NCBI RefSeq assembly: GCF_000346465.2
Contig: NC_034011.1
Span: forward strand, 5,236,440-5,300,439
DNA from: Prunus persica
Taxonomy: Eukaryota; Streptophyta; Magnoliopsida; Rosales; Rosaceae
Reading direction: 5' to 3'
Length of the DNA stretch: 64,000 nt
Position numbers and translations under genes: made by a program. The notes under the pieces were generated by a model. It saw only the letters and a program-made list of their open reading frames with translations, searched no databases and was not told where the DNA came from. Below, piece by piece: positions 58,256 through 64,000 of the stretch (the stretch's first letter is position 1; every line of letters begins with the position of its first letter).

Positions 58256-58711
58256 TGTTATAAAATAACCTAGAATATGTGCGATAATTCAGAGCTGCAC
58301 GTAAAGTAGATGAGACACAGCATTTAACGAGGTTCGGCTATGCCTACGTCCTCGGAGAGCAGCAGTAGTAACTTTTCCACTATGTAAAATAATAGGACTA
58401 CAAGTTTAGTGTTTACAATATATGTGGCTCACTGAATTTTCTCTCTAGGAGAATTTCTCTCTGCTTCTCTTCCTTTCTCTTTTTTCTCCTCTTCTTCTTT
58501 CCGTTTCTCTTCTTATTTATAGGCTGAAATAATCAGAAATAATCACTATTCATCACTATTCATCATTGTTCACCCGTGACAGACAAACTCTATCAAAGCC
58601 GCCAAATGAACAGTAATGAACAGTAATGAAAACTCTATCAAGCCGCCAAATGAACAGTAATGAACAGTAATGAATAGTTAGTGGGCTCCACATGTTTATT
58701 CTTTTACAACA
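58256..58711 (-). repeat. LTR (3' LTR in element orientation)
   Basis: It starts TGTTATAA and ends TTACAACA, a near-perfect terminal inverted pair with TG...CA borders; length 456 bp. Inside are GAGGTTCGGCTATGCCTACG (common in plant LTRs) and a duplicated GCCAAATGAACAGTAATGAA block. The inner boundary is inferred from the terminal pair and the adjoining polypurine tract. Confidence 0.7.
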
Positions 58712-58722
58712 CTCCCCCTTGG
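58712..58722 (-). other. Polypurine tract
   Basis: CCAAGGGGGAG on the minus strand lies immediately next to the LTR, as expected for the plus-strand primer of an LTR retrotransposon. Confidence 0.65.
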
Positions 58723-58870
58723 AGACCACTAATGATATGTCGGTTGTATCATTAAAGACTTGCTTGGAGAAAACCTAGTAAGGTAGAAAACTGATGGAAA
58801 GAAGAGTACAACAATCTGTATAGCATACTTCTGGATGCTCCCCCTGATTAATATCTCCCCCTGATGTCTT

Positions 58871-59048
58871 CATGACTATCTTTTGGATTGAGAATCTTTC
58901 GGAGTGAGTGGATGATGTAGCCACCAACAATTCATATAGTAAATATATTTCCAGTGAATCATGACTATCTTTTGGATTGAGAATCTTTCGGAGTGAGTGG
59001 ATGATGTAGCCACCAACAATTCATATAGTAAATATATTTCCAGTGAGC
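58871..59048. repeat. Two-copy tandem repeat, period 89 bp
   Basis: CATGACTATCTTTTGGATTG at 58871 recurs at 58960, with the whole 89-bp unit nearly identical. It lies inside the LTR element. Confidence 0.9.
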
Positions 59049-61564
59049 TATCTCTATGTAAATCATAGAAATTTTCAGAGTACGCATATCTAATAACGCT
59101 TGGGCTATTTATAAGTTCACTTGAAAGAATATGCCCATACATGGTGTTATGCGGAAATAGCATCAAATATACCTCACATCATCCCAAAATGATGGTGATG
59201 GAGTTGAGCCTTATCTGGAAAATATGATGTCCGGTCCAACATACTTCCGGAAAATCCTTAAAGTGCCCAACGGATAATCCTCATAAAAATGCTTCAATAC
59301 TTTCTTAGTATAAGCAAGTATCTCGTTGGCATAATGCTCGATTTTTAAGTCGAGACAAATATTTCTGGAATTCTTGAGAAGCTTTAATGTGTTGCAAACA
59401 CATTATAATCAATATACTCACTGAGGCAATTTATGTACATTAACATTGAGTACAGATTTTGTGCTTCAGGCACATGTCCACAGACTTGCTTCATGCAATT
59501 TCAATCCTTTCAAGGATGTTGTTTAAAGGGATTAAACTCTATGACACATTATATAGCTTTAACCCAGCTATTTATACATCTTTAGAGAATCACTTCAGGT
59601 GATATGCTCTGTGCATTTAATAACCCTTAAAGATAACATGTTGGTCTCCGTAAATGTGCAATAAAGGGGCACAATTGAATCTATAAATATGGAGAAAACC
59701 CAACATCCCTTTTATGTCAAAAACATTGTGTCATGCAAAGTAGGTATATTCCTTTTTTATTCCGAACACCCAAGTATAACTTTTAATATTAACATCTTTT
59801 AGGGTTCGTACTGTGGGTTTGTTCTTTCACGTTCATTCTCATCTATAATGGAATTGCCTCATTCCATTTTGGCCAATGATATTGTCGACATTTAATAATT
59901 GAACGTGGTTCCAATCAACACAGCCCATTGATGATTTGAGTAGCTACTCCAAAACCAAAAATTGTCATTCATCAATTCATGATCCCACCATTCTCATGTG
60001 CATGCGCATGCATGAATTATAAGCATTTATTTGCCTTTGGGTACCCAAGCCACTTCATGGGGCTTTTATTATGTGAGAATGTGAATTATAACCTCCATTG
60101 GAGCGTTATTTAGTAGTAGGGCGTGGATAATCTCTACTTAGGGAGTTGGAACATTGAGAACCCATATATCTGTCATGCTGCAGGCATGCCACAGATTAAT
60201 ACATACATGTCAATTAATTTCTGGGACTTTAACCCATATTATGGGACTTTAACCCATATAATTTGCTACGCATTAGGCGTGCATAATATCAATATTGACA
60301 TGTCAAAGGATTGTCCATTTGGGACTTCAATCCACATCATTTGCTACGCAACAGGCGTGCATCATATTGATCGCTGCTATACCCATGTTATGTTCTTATG
60401 GGACTTTTAATCTGTGCAGTGTATTATCAATGTATCCAACTTGCAATCTGTAAAATTTGCATTAATAATTCATGGATACATACAAGTCATTCTTTTGGAA
60501 CGGACTTATCTCCCCATTTGGTTACCTTTCAAGATAAAATATCAAATAGGTATATAAGCATAAAATAACACAAGTATTGCTTACATCCTTAGGTGGGAGA
60601 AACTTTTCTCAAGTATCATTCAAGCTCATATCAGCCCAGTAAATATAATGTAGCGCTTGATGATCTAGTTATATCCTGCAAGAGCAAAAATCACAACTCT
60701 TTTGCCTCTGTCAAAACAAATAACCCTCATAGTTAGGATTACTTCATGGATTCATTCTTCAGATGTTCATTCTAAAGAAATAAAATCTCTTATGAACAGA
60801 GAGTTATAAAAAGAGAAAAAATGCAAAAATAATGTGATATTGATTGCAAGAGAAGGTAAGCAATCAGAGAAGGTAAGCAATCAGGGAAGGAAGCTGGTGG
60901 GAGCAGACAATAAGCTCTCATATCTCCTAGTCTAGAAGGACCTCAGGAGATTAGAGCATAAGGCCGCCTTTACAATTCCCTGATCTTGCAGAAACATGAT
61001 CAGGGATAGTCTTGCTTCCTGAATGGATGATCAGAGATAGTCTTGCTTCTCAGGCATATTAAGTGCTTACTGATAAGAAAAACAAGTAGATATCGCATCA
61101 CTAGGTATGGAGTAAACTGGATGTCTTCTGCAAAGAAAATTTCGTTAGTAACACATTTATACACAAATACAATGAATAGGTAGAACCGGTGAATTTCAAA
61201 TTAACCATAGGAAAATTGCGAGATTCTCGGGATGCTGTTGAAAAAGTGCGAGATTCTCGGGATGCTTTTGAAAAAGTAGCTCCGTGAAATCCGTAAAGCA
61301 AGATCGGCTTTGAAAATAATGCTTGAAAACGCCGAAAGTGTCGACATGCATTATTAGAGGCCACGTGAAGTTTTGGACTCTATGAAAGAAAAAGATAATA
61401 TGGGGATTCGAGAAGATATTGGGGTCCTGAAAAACAGTAGCCATATTTCCTCCTATAGATATGGCCTTTTTAAAACTTGATTGGAGCAACTGCGTTTCAA
61501 CTCAAATTTCTTCATTTTCTGAAACTTTAGTTTTCCTAAGACTTTCTTCGAAACCTTCTCAAAA

Positions 61565-62116
61565 ATGGCTTCCTCTTCTTCCTGCCCAAATTATTTCAAT
61601 TTAAATGATGCTCCAACAGCAAACAGTGACGCCAAAGTTTGGCGTCCATCCTTTGTATCCCAAAATCGTCATCTCACAGTTAATGATTCTGTGATGATGA
61701 ATGATGCTACTGCTGTCATAGTAGCTAGGAATTTCATTACTCCAATGGATGAAATGCTGTTAACAGGGAGGTCTGAGAAAGAGGCTATGGATGACTCAAT
61801 GGCTTTTAGCATTCAGAGTGCTGTTTCTGTTTCTAACATGGCTGATCGTTTGCGTGTTAGAGCAAACGAGGTTGAGAAGCTGACAACTGAAAATTCGTCT
61901 CTCCAAAGAATGCTTCATGTGTCTCAATAGGAGGTTGAGAAACTTAAAGGAGAGAATAATTCCTTGTTGAAACTGGTGAGTTCGTACTCAGTTGATACAC
62001 TGAGAAGGCTAGACATGCTGCAGGTCTCCAATGAAAGAATTTTGGGAGACCACGAGAAGCTCATGGCTAAGCTTAAGAGGCGTCGTCCTCTTCCTTCAGA
62101 GGCTTCCAGAACATAA
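61565..62116 (+). pseudogene. Antisense coiled-coil ORF of the LTR element
   Basis: A plus-strand frame of 183 codons starts MASSSSCPNYFNLNDAP and continues to TAA at 62114-62116, with one in-frame TAG at 61928-61930. The N-terminal half contains SDAKVWRPSFVSQNRHL. From about residue 95 to the end is a leucine/heptad coiled coil (VEKLTTENSSLQRML, then VEKLKGENNSLLKLV), and the C-terminus is basic (KLKRRRPLP). It runs opposite to the LTR orientation. I recall similar unnamed proteins in other plant genomes, but cannot verify that. The leader before the ATG is T/C-rich and gene-like. The TAG makes this copy probably inactive or two-part. Confidence 0.6.
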
Positions 62117-62958
62117 TGTAATTTTATAGATTTTACAGGGCCTGCACCTTCATTGCAGGTGGAAAAAATCTATCTGTTGTATGTTTCTGTAATAATAATT
62201 GTGCATATTCTTAAACTTGCACCTGTGGTTTTTACGTCTTTTCAAAATGACGGTTTGGAACCTTGTGCCTTATAGGTTCAAATAACCACATTGTCTCTCC
62301 CAAATTGCATGGTAGCCCGGAACTTTTGGCCTGGGCACAAACTCAGAATTTATTTGCCCTTTTCAAATGGACATGAAATATGAATTGAGTAAAAGTCACG
62401 ATAATATCGCAATATAGTAGTGAAGAGCATTAACTACTATATACCCACAACTTCAAGTTCAGGATCTCTCATATATTTGGATCCATGGGCTTCCGGCCCA
62501 GGTATAATAAAATATGTGGGGAGCCTCAATTCATTATTTGAGGTTTATATTGATATTATCCATTTCGCGGTGTATTCTTAACAACCGGAATTCACAAAAT
62601 ATATTTCTTCCTTGAGGTGTCGATTATAACAGAATCGAACTTTATTAAATTCATCATCTTCTTATGCCAAAGAAATATGTGGTGTACCACAATTTACAAT
62701 AATACCTCAAGGGTTGTCCATTTAATTGTTGGAACTTCAGGTTCTCAATACTCTTAAATTTTGAACTTCAGGCCAAAGCCACATATTCTCATGGTATGGA
62801 CATTTTTACAATTTTCTGTACATATTCCGGGACTTCAAGTCCTTACATAATTGTCCATATTTTGAGGAACTTCTGGCATCTCATTTAATTTCTCATCCAT
62901 GAGTTTAAGGAACTGCAGGTTCCCTTTTGTATATAGTGACGGTTTACCCAAAATGGTT

Positions 62959-63290
62959 CATATTTATGCATACGTCACTATTCATGTGAATAGTACTGTT
63001 CATCAAGTCATGAATACATATCTATTCATGTGTACAGTACATCTGCCAGTACAGTTATCATCCATGGCTCATATTTATGCATACGTCACTATTCATGTGA
63101 ATAGTACTGTTCATCAAGTCATGAATACATATCTATTCATGTGTACAGTACATCTGCCAGTACAGTTATCATCCATGGCTCATATTTATGCATACGTCAC
63201 TATTCATGTGAATAGTCTGTTCATCAAGTCATGAATACATATCTATTCATGTGTACAGTACATCTGCCAGTACAGTTATCATCCATGTGT
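62959..63290. repeat. Three-copy tandem repeat, period 111 bp
   Basis: CATATTTATGCATACGTCAC starts at 62959, 63070 and 63181, and the units are almost identical; the third has a small deletion. CTATTCATGTGAATAG inside each unit is a short palindrome. The open frame across it exists because 111 is a multiple of three. Confidence 0.92.
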
Positions 63291-63932
63291 ACGGCACTAT
63301 GAACCAATACGGTACTATTACATCATTAAGGAACCCCAACAAGTATAGTACCGGAGAGACTGCCAGCTCTCATATCAATATCATCATCAAGGATCTTCAA
63401 GTCCTGATGTAATTGTATGATGAGGATCAAGGAATTGCTGGTCCTGATCTGCATACTGTAAAAACTCATCATATAACACATTTAGTCCATAAAATAAATT
63501 GCTGGTAAATAAATTACTGGTATGGACGATAAACCCGCACCATACTTTAAATAAATTAAATGTGCGGTAAAGTAAACGTGCTTATATGGGCACTAATTCT
63601 GCTCCATACATTTAAATAAAAGCAAAGGCGTGGGCGATAAACTCGCACCACCCTTTTAAATAAATGTAAATGTGCGGTAATTTAAATTCATAAATTAAAT
63701 TGTTAGTATTAGTAACGGTCTCCCACTGATAATATGTTTAGTATTACCAAGGGTCCATTTTTGTTAATGGTTAGTAATAGAAAAGCAGATAAATATAGTA
63801 TATTATATTACCATCAACTTTTCATATATATATATTAGTGGAAAGCTAGATGCGTTGGCTTTTTTTCTTTACATCAACATAATGGTTAGTATTATAAATA
63901 ATAGTGCAGCACAAAAATTATACCTGAGAGCT

Positions 63933-63948
63933 TCTCGTGCTGATAACG
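63933..63948 (-). other. Primer-binding-site-like sequence
   Basis: Read on the minus strand, CGTTATCAGCACGAGA follows directly after the LTR end (TTATAACA). TTATCAGCACGAG next to a plant LTR is a familiar primer-site form (recalled). It fixes the orientation together with the polypurine tract. Confidence 0.6.
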
Positions 63949-64000
63949 TGTTATAAAATAACCTAGAATATGTGCGATAATTCAGAGCTGCACGTAAAGT
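63949..64000 (-). repeat. Second LTR, cut by window edge
   Basis: All 52 visible bases match 58256-58307, implying that the two LTRs have diverged little and the insertion is young, as far as can be seen from this short part. Confidence 0.8.

Larger units (their letters stand above)
58256..64000 (-). mobile_element. Non-autonomous LTR retrotransposon (incomplete in window)
   Basis: TGTTATAAAATAACCTAGAA and the following bases at 58256 recur exactly from 63949 to the window end (52 bp). A polypurine tract on the minus strand lies against the inner edge of the left repeat, and a TTATCAGCACGAG primer-site-like sequence lies against the right one. So the element runs on the minus strand, with its 5' LTR mostly outside the window. 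The 5.2-kb interior shows no recognisable gag, protease, integrase or RT. It has an antisense ORF and two tandem-repeat patches. It is best described as a large retrotransposon derivative. Confidence 0.75.

Noticed and set aside
62899..63234. 111-codon frame with three internal protein repeats
   Set aside because: It is explained by the 111-bp tandem repeat being a multiple of three; there is no start context or homology.
1..64000. tRNA, rRNA or snRNA genes
   Set aside because: No stretch with the expected conserved boxes or clover-leaf arms was recognised by eye on either strand; a dedicated scan (for example a tRNA covariance model) was not possible here.

Overview
This is nuclear DNA from a flowering plant, very probably a eudicot and, from repeat style and gene content, most likely a member of the Rosaceae (Prunus-like). 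That family call is inference from recollection; no search was run. The evidence for a plant is clear: AT-rich intergenic DNA, GT-AG introns (plus one GC-AG intron), plant thionin-like secreted peptides, an intact CASC3/MLN51 gene, an intact GT4-type glycosyltransferase gene, and dense plant transposons (hAT, Mutator-like, Tourist-like, TRIM, LTR retrotransposon, endogenous pararetrovirus).

Region 1 (about 2.5-15 kb) is a tandem family of five two-exon thionin-like genes, all on the minus strand. Each has a signal peptide, a repeated C-x3-C-x3-C framework, a conserved FCK(L/V)GC block and one phase-1 intron. Four of the five share a TATAAATA core promoter. A sixth, divergent cysteine-rich gene candidate lies at 4858-5161, and a stranded thionin-like last exon lies at 21040-21104 on the other strand. 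Between the genes sit several well-delimited elements: a hAT element with an 8-bp target duplication, a TRIM-like element with a 5-bp duplication, and MITEs.

Region 2 (15-25 kb) is gene-poor. It holds a 0.38-kb duplicated segment, a TA-flanked MITE, and a nested pair: a Mutator-like element carrying a broken glycine-rich RNA-binding protein copy, inserted inside a Tourist-like MITE.

Region 3 (25-38 kb) has two intact housekeeping genes on the plus strand. One is CASC3/Barentsz (exon junction complex; nine coding exons, 691 aa). The other is a Golgi-type GT4-like glycosyltransferase (four coding exons, 723 aa, 5'-UTR intron). They are separated by a hAT element and a Mutator-like MITE, both with exact target-site duplications.

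Region 4 (38.6-46 kb) is a mosaic. It has a pararetrovirus protease-RT-RNase H fragment fused to a truncated MITE, an SLX1 (GIY-YIG nuclease) pseudogene, and many degenerate copies of a 20-bp dyad GTATAGCCG-NN-CGGCTATAC.

Region 5 (47.6-55.2 kb) is the most striking part. It is an 11-copy tandem array of a ~695-bp unit, each carrying six of these dyads plus one lone half-site. Arms are conserved, the two central bases vary, and one dyad has a compensatory change in both arms. Dispersed copies at 40.7-45.8 kb lie in the opposite orientation. This looks like a palindrome-bearing repeat family and is my main candidate for an undescribed system.

Region 6 (55-64 kb) holds a third hAT element and a non-autonomous LTR retrotransposon on the minus strand, running off the right edge. 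It carries an antisense ORF for a coiled-coil protein.
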